From Gliomastix tumulicola (lineage: Eukaryota; Ascomycota; Sordariomycetes; Hypocreales; Bionectriaceae), in assembly GCA_001599755.1 (NCBI GenBank), contig BCHX01000002.1:1426001-1490000 (forward strand): a stretch of DNA of 64,000 nt. The letters are read 5' to 3'. Positions 53,347 through 62,885 of this stretch are shown piece after piece. The translations under genes and the position numbers were made by a program. Position 1 is the first letter of the stretch. Every line of letters starts with the position of its first letter. The notes under the pieces are model-generated. The model was not told where the DNA came from. It did no database searches and saw only the letters and a list, made by a program, of their open reading frames with translations.

Positions 53347-54301
53347 CGAGCGAGAGCGTAGACTTGTTCCCTTTTTGCATGAATTGTATGATAGAGAGCA
53401 GCAAATGATTCACGAGAGAGACTTAAAAAGATGCGAAAGCAGGAAGATAGTTTTGCTTATAAGACTACATGTTGAGCTCACAACGATCCCATCTTAGGTG
53501 AGCATGAAGGAACAAAATGACCTTTTAGTACTCAGCCTCTCGGCAGAGAACAGGGGCTGGCATGTAAGCAACATCTCCAGTTTTATCACAGCCAATAATT
53601 CGAGCAGAGTCTTGTACAATCGAGATGTAAAGCTCAAGAACATCTGCTCCTGAGTAGCCTTGGGTTTGGCTCCGAGCTATCACTGTGGTTATCTAGTGTC
53701 AGACGACCCGATAGACTCGCACATACACACCCTCTTGCAACAGGTATATCCAAATTGAGGGCAGCAAGCTCCACGCACTTTCGCAGGTGGTTCTCCGTTC
53801 CTGAAGTCGAGATACCTCTCAGTGAGTGGCCTCATCGCGTGCCTAGGTCCCCTGTACAACATTCAGCTGTTTGGGATTCCTGCTGAGATCCTGCCTGCCA
53901 CTGCTAGTGATGCTTTAGCCGGCCGGCATGGCACATTTCGTGCGTGACAATCAGCATGGCCGTGGAAACGCCGCAGCTTGTGCTGCCTTTTTTCTTTGCA
54001 CCACGGTCAGCCGAAAAAGTGAGGGTGACGAGTTCGTCTGCGCTAGACCTCCTTCCTCGCACTCGAATAGATACTCTTGGGCGTACTGATTTATCGATCT
54101 GTCTGAGTGTCGAGAAGAGACTGGGTCTCGGCAAATATGAGGTTTTCAAAAACTGCCTCAAGTCAGAGTGTCGGTGTCTTTCCGTCTTTGGCGTTGCTCC
54201 TCATTTATAGAGCCTCGAGGTCGTGCTGTATCATGGCCTGTGGACTGATAGCCGTGCGAACAACAAGGTTTCAAGCTCGCTGACAGGTATCGATACAATA
54301 C
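53347..54301. other. Gap holding a possible unannotated minus-strand gene
   Basis: About 950 bases between the monooxygenase and NTR2 genes. A possible multi-exon coding segment on the minus strand is described separately. A TATAAAT sequence on the minus strand at about 54203-54209 could be its promoter. The palindrome TATCGATA is at 54288-54295. Confidence 0.4.
53525..53795 (-). CDS. Possible small gene or gene relic, C-terminal part only
   Basis: On the minus strand, a frame reading TENHLRKCVELAALNLDIP joins through a candidate 46-nt intron (53728-53683, GTGTAT donor, CTGAC branch, CCACAG acceptor) to an exon ending SARIIGCDKTGDVAYMPAPV...EAEY and TAA at 53527-53525. The two parts fuse in frame and read like a real protein C-terminus. 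I could not find a convincing start or upstream exon. A separate minus-strand frame upstream (to about 54160) contains HEMCH, an HExxH-like metallopeptidase motif, but it ends in a stop and I could not join it in frame. I do not recognise the family; it may be a decayed gene. Confidence 0.3.
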
Positions 54302-55820
54302 CTATTCATCGTCGAGGTCTTGCCCTTCGTCTGGTCTCCTTGGCGTTGTCCCTAGACTTTCCAGTCCTCGCGCCCCAGCGAGTTCGGCGCTTGCCCCTGT
54401 CGGCTTCGCAGTCGTTGAATCCACCTGCCCCTGGCCCATCGCCTCCTGGTATTTCTTGCCAGTCTCATCCAAGAGTGCTTGCACTTCCGCCTGTCTCGCT
54501 GAGATTTCGCTCTTCTCCGTCCTCAGGCTTTGCAGCCTTGCAGCCTTCTCTTTCAAGTTGGCGTCCATGCTCTGAAGCGAGGCCTGTAATTTGGCCACGC
54601 ACTCAGCCAGGTTGGGGAGAGGCGTAATCTTGGACGGGATCTGGAGCAGGTCCTGGTTTGGGTCTTTCTTCGGCTTCTTCTTCAAGCCGTCGAGGCCTGC
54701 CCGTGTCTGCGCTGCCTCGTACGCTATGCGCCTCTCCGCGTCGCTGTCAGACGATGAGTCGGATGAGTGACCCTCGGCCGTATTGATCAGCTCCGCCATT
54801 TGCTGGCGATCTCGTTTCGACCGCTCTTTCTCCGCGCGCTTTCCCAGGGATAGACCGCCATCCTCGACAAAGTCGTCAAAGCCCTCGCCCATCTCCTCGT
54901 CTTCGGGTTCCAGTCGCGTGTCGTCCTTCTTCTTCCTCAGTGTGTAATCGTCGTCGTCGTCATCTTCCAGTGAGATAAAGTCTTGCTCCTTGGCCAATCG
55001 TGATCTTCTTTCCTTTTTCTCCTGGATCTCGGCGTCGGTGAGAATCTTGGTTTGCGACTTGGGCGGTGCAGCGGTGGTAGACTCGACAATCAGCGCGCCT
55101 TCAAGCTCGGAAGCATCGAGCTCCATCTCATCGGCCGAGTCTCCTTGTAATGTAGAGATGTTTCCCGGCGTATTCGGTGTCGAGGACTGAAGCTCACTGA
55201 GGAACTCCTTGCTGTATTTCGGTCGATCCTCGTCCTCCTGGAATGACCGTAACGGCAGCCCCCTCGTAGCGATCCCTCGCTTCACAGCATTGTTTTCCAA
55301 GACCTTCTTCGGGAGCGCACCCTTGTTCGAAGCAGAGCCTGTGTCGTCATCGTCCTCATTATCCCCGGCGCCGGCGCCGGCGCCAAAAGAGAGCTTCGAC
55401 GACTTGGCCGCGCGCTTCTTCTGCGCTGAAGACGCATTCCTGGCGACATTCGGCCGCACCACTACCGGGCCATCTGTATCATCCTCGTCGACCTTTCCCG
55501 CGCCAGCCCCCTGCTGCTCGTCGTCATCGTCGTCTTTCGGGGTGAAGGGCTTTCGGAGGCCAGACTGTCGGAACGGTTTGCGACCAGCCTTGGAACCAAA
55601 CGAGATCTTCGTGCTCTCTAAATTCGCCGCATGGTCAGCCTTGTGTGTCGCATTCGAATCAGCAAAATCGCTTGTTGTTGAGCAGTGCAGGGCAGGGGGC
55701 CCAGGTACGCTTCGACTCACCAGGCTGCGTGACGCCGCTATCGTCAGATGCGACTTGGTCCTCGGGGTCCTCCGAGACTTTGATGACGCGCGCCTTGCGC
55801 TTTGCGCCGAACGAGCTCAT
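54302..55820 (-). CDS. NTR2: Nineteen-complex-related protein NTR2, spliceosome disassembly factor
   Basis: Exons on the minus strand are 55820-55721 and 55617-54302, giving 471 aa. Ntr2 works with Ntr1 and the helicase Prp43 to release the excised intron lariat. The N-terminus (MSSFGAKRKARVIKV) and the acidic stretches followed by EKKERRSRLAKEQDFISLEDDD fit the NTR2 domain. A coiled coil lies toward the C-terminus (about 370-440, LQASLQSMDANLKEKAARLQ). The protein is highly charged and Ser/Asp-rich, as in homologues. Assignment rests on overall pattern rather than a catalytic motif; the N-terminal half of a GCF/PAXBP1-like protein is the alternative. Confidence 0.75.
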
Positions 55821-56088
55821 ATTGCGAATCTAGGATCGCGCCCACGGTCGCAAGCTCATGAAACGCGTGATTTGAGCATTAGTTTGTGTGTAAGGATGTT
55901 TTGAGGTGAAGAAAGTTGAGGTCGAGAAATTCGAGAATGGAGCTCTGAGTTGCAACTCTTATCAGCACGTGACGGAAATTTTCCCGGTATCTGCGCTGGA
56001 GGCGGGTAACAGCTTCACCACCAATACCCGATCCTCTCTGCATCGACATAAACCACCTCTCAATTACCCCCCATTTCAACTTCTCAAG
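55821..56088. other. Shared divergent promoter NTR2 / SmG
   Basis: Only 268 bases separate the start codons of two splicing genes, NTR2 (-) and SmG (+). A shared promoter is likely. Confidence 0.45.
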
Positions 56089-56580
56089 ATGCCTCAAGCA
56101 CAGCCCGAGCTCAAGAAGGTATGCGCCAATGTTCTAGCTGCCATTTCGCGACTTTCCGGAATATAAAATTGGAGATGTGATCGGGTTGCTAATGTTGGGA
56201 ATTACGCAGTACCTCGACAAGAGATTGTTCGTGCAGCTGAACGGCAGCCGCAAGGTGATTGGCGTTCTCCGAGGATACGATGTATGTTCCAATCATGCGG
56301 CTTTTCAGGTTATGTCATGGGGCGAAGGGCGCATGTTAACGTGGTGTTCCTAGGTCTACCTCAACATCGTGCTCGACGAGGCGGTAGAGGAGAAGGACGA
56401 CGGCGAGAAGGTCCGACTCGGCATGGTGGTACGTGACCCAGTCCATCCTCTCAGTGCGTTGCTCTGCATGGGATCATCTGCTAATCTTGCGGCTTCTAGG
56501 TCATCCGAGGCAACTCAGTCGTCATGCTCGAGGCCCTAGAACGAATTGGAGGCGACGACAGGAAGCCACCCCGCGGCTAA
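56089..56580 (+). CDS. SMX2: Small nuclear ribonucleoprotein Sm-G
   Basis: Exons are 56089-56118, 56210-56281, 56354-56428 and 56500-56580, giving 85 aa. SmG is one of seven Sm proteins forming the ring on U1, U2, U4 and U5 snRNAs. Sm motif 1 is seen in KRLFVQLNGSRKVIGVLRGYDVYLNIVLD (split by an intron after GYD) and Sm motif 2 in VIRGNSVVMLE, the IRG being diagnostic. The length is typical (yeast 77, human 76). The gene has three introns in under 500 bases. Confidence 0.96.
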
Positions 56581-56881
56581 GGGGAACAAGATGCCCTTCC
56601 ACGAATGAGAAAATGGAACGGAGGGCAAGGGCGATGTTGTGCATGGAAGTCCGTGGGTTTTTGTCATTTCGGGTCTTTGAGATTGGCGTTTTTGCTCTAA
56701 AGGGCTGGCACAGGGAAACATACTACAACTATTGCATCGGACGCACGGCTGGTCACGCGAGGAGGCAGAGACTGCGGAAGGGGAATCATACGGCAGATGT
56801 GATATATGAAGGGGACAGACGGATACCCCCGAAAAATATGACGCCCGGTGCGGTGAACGAAGAATATGAAGAGCTTCGGTC

Positions 56882-57432
56882 TTACTGTGCCTGCTCGGCC
56901 CATACCTTTTCGTCGTACCAGTCCATCAGCTCCCTGCCGTATGTCTTCTGCCATCCCTTGATACCACCTTTGAGGATGACGGCCTTCATCTGCGTCTCGC
57001 CGACCTCGTCCAAGTAGTCCTGCATCCAGCCAGCACACCTCGGGCCGCGACCATTGGAGCTACCTATCCAAACAGAACAGTCATCAGCAGGGACAGCGTC
57101 CATAGCACACAGACATCTTTCCTCATTCTCTGGCTTCAGTGCCTCTTACCGCAGTAGAATATCACCGTGTCGATCCCGGCCTGCTTGCACAGCTGATGCA
57201 CGACCGGCCGTGTCTGGTAGAACGTGTGAGCGGGCAGATTGATAGACGTCGCGACAGTGCCGCCCTCCCAGTCGGTCCTCCGCACGTCCACAAGCAGGAA
57301 TGTCTTGCTCTTGCCGTCGGAGGCAGCGTAGGCCTCGAGGAGCTCCTTGACCTCGGACGGCTCGAGACGCGGGCACGAGGCCTTGTATTCTGGGAAAGCC
57401 TCCCACCAGGAGGGCTCAGCAGGCTGTGTCAT
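56882..57432 (-). CDS. Rhodanese-domain protein with CX5R active site (Cdc25/Acr2-like)
   Basis: Exons on the minus strand are 57432-57150 and 57063-56882, giving 154 aa. A single rhodanese domain is seen (LLVDVRRTDWEGGTVATSINLPA). Its active-site loop is FYCGSSNGRGP: Cys94 and Arg100 form the CX5R pattern used by Cdc25-type phosphatases and Acr2-type arsenate reductases, one residue longer than in sulphurtransferases. Probable roles are tyrosine-phosphatase activity like fission yeast Ibp1, or arsenate reduction. The intron falls exactly within the catalytic loop (TGC G / GT AGC). No transit signal is evident. A short leader precedes ATG 57432. Confidence 0.88.
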
Positions 57433-57718
57433 CTTGGTCCCGAGGGTCTGTGAGGCAGGTGACCACTTGTTTTCGTTTCTTTGGCTTCTACGAGCAATGA
57501 TGGCTGAGATGAGAAGCTGTAAGTGTTAGAGGGGCTCAAGCCAACCCCGCCTTAAGCTTGCCGTCCTCTTAAGCATCACCTCCACAATTCCAGATCTCTA
57601 GTCATGTCTCGTTCTCTTTCTTGCAAGTCATGATTCGGACTATCCAGTACAGTACAATACAATACACTACGAACACTGCGCATATCTGGTATCATTCATC
57701 ATCTCGCTCCATGCCATT
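57433..57718. other. Intergenic, about 290 bases
   Basis: Promoter side of the rhodanese gene and 3' side of the regulator gene. A CAATAC/GTAC-type low-complexity patch lies near 57640-57670. No gene is seen. Confidence 0.4.
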
Positions 57719-60281
57719 TCATCTCATCATCCCTGACTCGTCGACGCTCCCCCAGTTCAGATACCCATCAAACCACGTCGACGCATCGCCATTCTGCATC
57801 ATGTCCGTCACCCACGGATTGCTCGTGCCACCTCCACCGCCCTGTGTGCTTCCCCCGTAGAAGTACGCCATATCCGTGTGCTCCTGCGAGAAGCCCTCCT
57901 GCATCAGGAGGTTCCTCGAGAGATCGCTCATCAGAGCGTCTTCCGTCGCCATCACCATGCCCGCCGCACCACTAACACCCGCCCCGGACATGCTTATCGG
58001 GATCCCGGGCCTCCTGTCGCTCAGACTCAGGGCCTCGACGCCCTCGGCCACGAGCTCCGCCCAGTGCTCCAGCTTGACGCGCGTGAGGAACAGCTTGATG
58101 GCGTTCATGCTCCACGCGTTGAGGTCCTTCTGCTCCGCGGGGACGGACAGCCGCTGGATCGAGGTGCTGACGTCCTGGAAGCGCTTCTGCAGCGAGGACA
58201 TGATCTGCGGGATGTCGATCTCGAGCCCCGGGAACTTGCCGAGCTGGCCCTGGACCGAGGCCACGGCGACGGGGAGCGTAGGGTCGGTGTTCTCGTCGGG
58301 GCGGTTCGGGTTGTAGGGGCACATCTCTCTCTCTGTGCTCGCTTCGGATCCCGGTGTGGGTGCTGCCGGGGATGCAGAGGCAGAGACGGTGGATGAGCGG
58401 CCACTGGGGGTGGAGGAACTGGCTAGTGACGGATCGAGTGCCTCGTTGAGCCGTTTCTCCTCGGCCTCGAGGGATAGACCGCCAGGCTGCGAGGCCCGGA
58501 ATGTGACTAGCCGTGCCCATCGCCCCAGTCTGCTGATGGCGTAGACGACCTGTACACACGTAGCCATGGTCAGGCAGTAGTACGACGACACCGGCACGGA
58601 TAACCAATTCTCGAACCACGTGGTGAGTGCCGCATGTGACCTGTATATACCATCCAGCGGCGGTGATGGCCCGTTCTCAGTAGCATGCAGAGACTGAGCG
58701 ATCGCGGAGATGAGGTCCCGCGTGACCATCGGCGGCTCGTATAGTCGTAGTGTCGCTGTGTTGATGTACGTCTGGATGATTTCTGTGACCAAGCTGGGTA
58801 AGCCACAGGACGTGTAACAAGGGAAGGACCAGCACACATCACTCACTGTCTGACTTCAGCCTCGGAGGCAAGCCCTGCTGGATCCGATCCAGCTCCATCC
58901 GACACGCCGACAGTGTCGCCTCCCTCGGCGCAGGCAGAGTCGGAAGCGCGGGCACCTCCTCCATCGGCTCCCCTTCCTCGCCCAGCTGCGCCAGCCTCTC
59001 CATGAGCCGCTGTATGCGCACCAGGCTGACCAGCTGCTCGTCGCTCTCGTACTCGGTCGCGTCCTCGAGGTCCCGCAGACACTGGTCCAGGTACCGCGTG
59101 AACCGCATCGGCTCGATCTTGCCGTAGCCGAGCGACGTCGTCGACGACAGGAACCAGATGCCGGCGAGCGCGCGCCGCTCCTCGTTGGTGCGGACGCCCA
59201 TCTCAACGTACTTGGTCACGGGTCCCGTGAAGCGCTCCTTGACGATCTTGGGCGGTCTGCCGAGCCCGAGCTCGCCGGCGAGACTCTTCGCGAGGCCGAT
59301 GAGGTTGCTGAGCTGCGCGTGGACGGGGCAGTGGTACTGGTACCAGCCCAGCATGACCTCGAGGCCCAGCAGGAGGTCGAGCGACCGCTCGGAGCGTATG
59401 AGGGAGCGCTCGGAGACCTCCTTCATGAGGTGGTACATCTGCGCGCGCATCGACCTCGGACTCCGGAAGGACGTCGCCATCCTGATGGCCGACATGAGGA
59501 ACGGTCTTTCCGACGCCAGAGCCGCGGCCGAGACTGTAGCGGGGATGGTGATGAAGGGGTGCAGCGGCTGGAGCTCAGAGCGGTAGATCTGGAGCAGCGC
59601 GTCGTCCGAGTCCGGAGGCGGAGGGGCGTCGCCATTCTCGGGGCGGCAGATGCAGGATACGGGCGCGCAGGCGTTGTACTCGGCCGGGATGGCCCAGGGA
59701 TTATTGTCCTTGCTATCATCGTCACCATCATTCTCGCTCGACTGCTGAGGCGGAGCTGGCGACAGGGACTTGGTTGCAGCAGGTTTGTTTGGAACGGCGG
59801 TTGAGGGCGCCCGCAGCTGGATGTCGAGCTGTTCGGAGCTCAGGTTCGCCTTGGACAGCTCGCCCGAGGCCTTGAGGATGTTGACCAGGCCGTTGAGTCT
59901 CTCCTCGAGCTGGGCAGTGCGTCTAGGAGCGTTCAGTGTAAGTAAGTGTAAGTGGTGCCTGGTACCTATCAGTGCCAGCTGTGCGAGTGGAGAGCAGCTG
60001 CACACGACAAGACAAGACAAGACATCCGGGGTACTAGGGGTATAGACCAGCTATAGTACTTACGACGGCTTCGGCTGCCTCTTCTTCCGCGGCCGGTGCA
60101 CCTGCCCGGCACAGTCCTTGAACAGCCGCTCGCACCGATCACACTTGGACCCGGCCGCGGGATTCGACCGGATGCACTTGGACTTGGCGACGGCGCACGC
60201 CGAGCACGCGGCTCCCCATCTAGCCACCGGCGGCTTCCCGGTTTTCATCTTGCCGCTGCCGCTCTGCAGAGCCTCGGCCAT
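57719..60281 (-). CDS. Zn(II)2Cys6 transcription factor
   Basis: Exons on the minus strand are 60281-60064, 59922-58847 and 58782-57719, giving 785 aa. The alternative pairing for the second intron, 58842-58794, gives 790 aa and also keeps frame. The zinc cluster is at 26-57 (CSACAVAKSKC, then CDRCERLFKDC; CX2CX6CX10CX2CX6C). A basic segment (RPRKKRQPKP) and a short coiled coil (LEERLNGLVNIL) follow, the usual dimerisation element. The large helical regulatory region includes HPFITIP and LLLGLEVMLGWYQYHCPVH. The Ser/Ala-rich segment (about 550-600) and the Gly run near the C-terminus look disordered. Target pathway is unknown. The frame stays open upstream to ATG 60419 through a TGGC repeat; 60281 is chosen because that upstream part is repeat-encoded. 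Confidence 0.87.
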
Positions 60282-60382
60282 GGGCTTGTTGTCTCTCTCT
60301 CTCTCTCTGTCTCTTTCTCTTGTCTCTTTCGGTGCGACGGACGGAGAGTGGACGGAGGGGGGTGGGAACGGTCGGACGGTCG

Positions 60383-60413
<31 letters not shown>

Positions 60414-61145
60414 AATCAATTTCCAATAGACTCACGAATTGCCCCAATCGGACTTTCAGCTGAGGAAACCCCCGTGGATTTGATTTGAAGAATTCCAGCT
60501 CTTCTTACCCCCCCATCGTTGCGATAATAACGGTCGCTGGCATGCTCTAAAAGGTCATCTTGCCTGGACGGACTTTTGGCGTAAACTCCGTTCCCTGCGC
60601 CGTCTTTCGCAATCCCTGAGGCTATGCTGTCTGCTCCCACTCGCAAGTCCAGGGGAGGGGGGAAGGCATGCCGCTTATTACTGCAGCGGCCTCGTTTTTC
60701 AGTCGTTATCATTCATGTTGCAAATGGCGACGCGGCCTGTGGCTTGGTCTCCCAAGTCCCCAGTGGCATATCATCACCGGCGTTTGCTAGGTTATGCGGC
60801 CATGGAGGTTCAAACAGCGAACAAGGTATAAGTGTTTCATTCAACAGGACGCGTGTAATCTAAAAACAATAACTATAGCGGAAAACTGTGGCTCGCAGCG
60901 AAAAAAAACGAGGTTAGGAAGTGCTCAGCCCGTGCTTGGTCCTTTCGACGCCGAGGTATCGATACACCTTTCTTTCTCTTTAGTGGTACATGCTTGCTTC
61001 TCACTAGACGCTCTCAATGCGGGCTATCAGTGAAGCGATCAGTGAGACGACGATTAGGTGAGAATTTGTCTCACTCATCGAGCCCATGATCTCCCAGGTA
61101 TCCAGGGTTCGGAACATGTGTGGGCTCATTGAAACGATGACCCTT
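60282..61145. other. Intergenic
   Basis: Promoter of the Zn2Cys6 gene and 3' region of Vps3844. It holds the TGGC and TC repeats and a TATCGATA palindrome at 60957-60964. No gene is seen. Confidence 0.4.
60386..60413 (+). repeat. (TGGC)7 microsatellite next to a (TC)n run
   Basis: Seven perfect TGGC units lie in the presumed leader of the Zn2Cys6 gene (minus strand). A (TC)n run lies at 60292-60308. On the minus strand the TGGC repeat would encode alternating Ser-Gln-Pro-Ala if translation began further upstream. Confidence 0.9.
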
Positions 61146-62384
61146 TTACTTCGACCGAGAGACGCCAGCTCCAATGACGCCGGGCAGCTTCTCCTCGCCG
61201 ACGCTGAAGAGCAAACCGATAGCCCCAGATACAAGGCCGATCATGACAATCGTGAAACCAGCAAACAGCCAGAAGGGTGTGCTGATGTCCTGCTTCTGGC
61301 AGGCCTTGCCGCCCCAATGGACGACACCGCCCTGCTTAGTGGTCGTGCCCTTGCACTGGCATACGTAGCACACCCCCTTGTCCTCCTTGCCGTCCGCCGT
61401 GGCGTACCTGTTGACGCAGTCGCCGCGCGTGTTGCACTTGTTCGTGCCGCTCTCGCAGCTGTCCTTGGAGGTGAAGCAAGCGGGGATGGCCTCCTTCTTG
61501 CCCGAGATGTAAAAGACCTGGTCGCTGGACGCGGCCGGGGACGTCGGGCCGCCGGACTCGGTCGGCTTCTCCTCCTCCAGGGACGAGATGACGAGCTCGG
61601 CCTGGCGGCGGCGGAGCTCCTGGTTCTTGTCGGACCACTTGCTGGGCTGCGACTTGCCAGCAGCAGCGGGGAAGAGGATAACGGTCGTCTCCATCTCGCC
61701 GGAGGCGGCCAGCTTGATGAGGTTGGGGGCGAGGCGCTCGAGCTCGGCGAGGGCTTCGGGGTTCTGTATTCGTTGTTAGCATCGCGCGCTAGGAGTGAAG
61801 CTCGGGAGGTTCAGTCGCCTGAACACCAAACTGACCTTCTGAACATTATACTTCGCGACCGTAGACTGGCCGCTCCAGCACCGCTCCTCGAACGGGTTGG
61901 TCACCTGGCTGACGGAGCATTCGTGCTCCTTGGTAACTCCCACGTTGTAGAAATCGTTGGCGATAAGCTGGTCGTGGGCGCTGGCCGACGGAGGGTCGGA
62001 GATCCTGAGCGACGGCTCCAGCTTCAACGTCTGCGCCGTCTGGATGATCTGGTCCTCGGTCAATCCCTCCAGCATAATGAGCAGCTGGCTCGGAGCAGCA
62101 GCGGCCTTCTCGAACAGGGACACGGGCGCCGGGCCGAATTGGTTCATCGCGGACACGACCTCAGCCATGTCGGCATCCTCGGGAATATCGCTCACGGACG
62201 GACCCTTGCCGGCGGGCGCGAGACGCTGCAGGAGGAGGAGTCGGGCGATGCTAGGAGTGATGGAAGGCGTCGTTGATGATGATGAGGCGTCGGCGGAATC
62301 GCGTAGGATGAAGACATCGGCGGCGTTCTGGGCAGCGGCAGCACAGCCGGCCAGGGCTGCTGCCAGGCCGATGTTGAGCTTCAT
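61146..62384 (-). CDS. Vps3844 / DUF3844 family secretory-pathway membrane protein
   Basis: Exons on the minus strand are 62384-61836 and 61763-61146, giving 388 aa. An N-terminal signal peptide is clear (MKLNIGLAAALAGCAAAAQ, about 1-19). The lumenal region ends in a Cys-rich EGF-like segment (ACFTSKDSCESGTNKCNTRGDC, CYVCQC, GGKACQ) and a single TM helix (about 347-371, FAGFTIVMIGLVSGAIGLLF), with a short cytosolic tail ending SRSK. This is the DUF3844 architecture assigned to vacuolar sorting protein Vps3844; the exact role is not well established. The intron (72 nt) has a GCTAAC branch site. Confidence 0.87.
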
Positions 62385-62885
62385 GATCGCGGGTCGAGCA
62401 GTGAAGCTGCGGTGGTGTTGATGATTCGACTTCAGGGGAGCTTGCGCAACGTCACAAGCTAGAGGTCTAAGCAGAAGGTGATGCTGATACGCCCCCGATA
62501 ACTAGGTTGGCTCCGGAATCCACGGCAATCGTTAATCCGACGCACAGTGCGTACTTGGACAAGATGTCCCCACTTCCGCTCCTTCCGTTGTGTGAGACGG
62601 TGTGTTTCTTGCCATATCCACACTGTATTTATATCCAGCGTCTCCCTCTGAAGGTCCCCGTCCTTATCAATCCCGCCGCAATCGATTGCAGCTCGCGCTC
62701 AATCGCTCGCCATGTGACGGCTCAAGCATCCCATATCCCATATCCATCACCACCACCACAAACCTGTCTCCCGGCCATATGCATTAACGGTCGCTGTACC
62801 ACCATGAACTCTCCTTTCTTATAGCATTCTTTTCTTTCTCTTTCTGTCTTTCTGATACCCCGTGTTCCGGATACCACACTGCAAA
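62385..62885. other. Shared divergent promoter region
   Basis: About 500 bases between the start codons of Vps3844 (-) and the mitochondrial protein (+). A (CCA/CAC) low-complexity patch lies at about 62740-62765. No gene is seen. Confidence 0.4.

Noticed and set aside
53904..54161. Secreted metallopeptidase based on HEMCH
   Set aside because: The frame is short and ends soon after the motif, with no signal peptide, third zinc ligand or upstream exon; kept only as part of a low-confidence finding.
61086..62276. 396-codon plus-strand frame over the Vps3844 gene
   Set aside because: Antisense shadow; the sense gene has a signal peptide, Cys-rich domain, TM helix and canonical intron.
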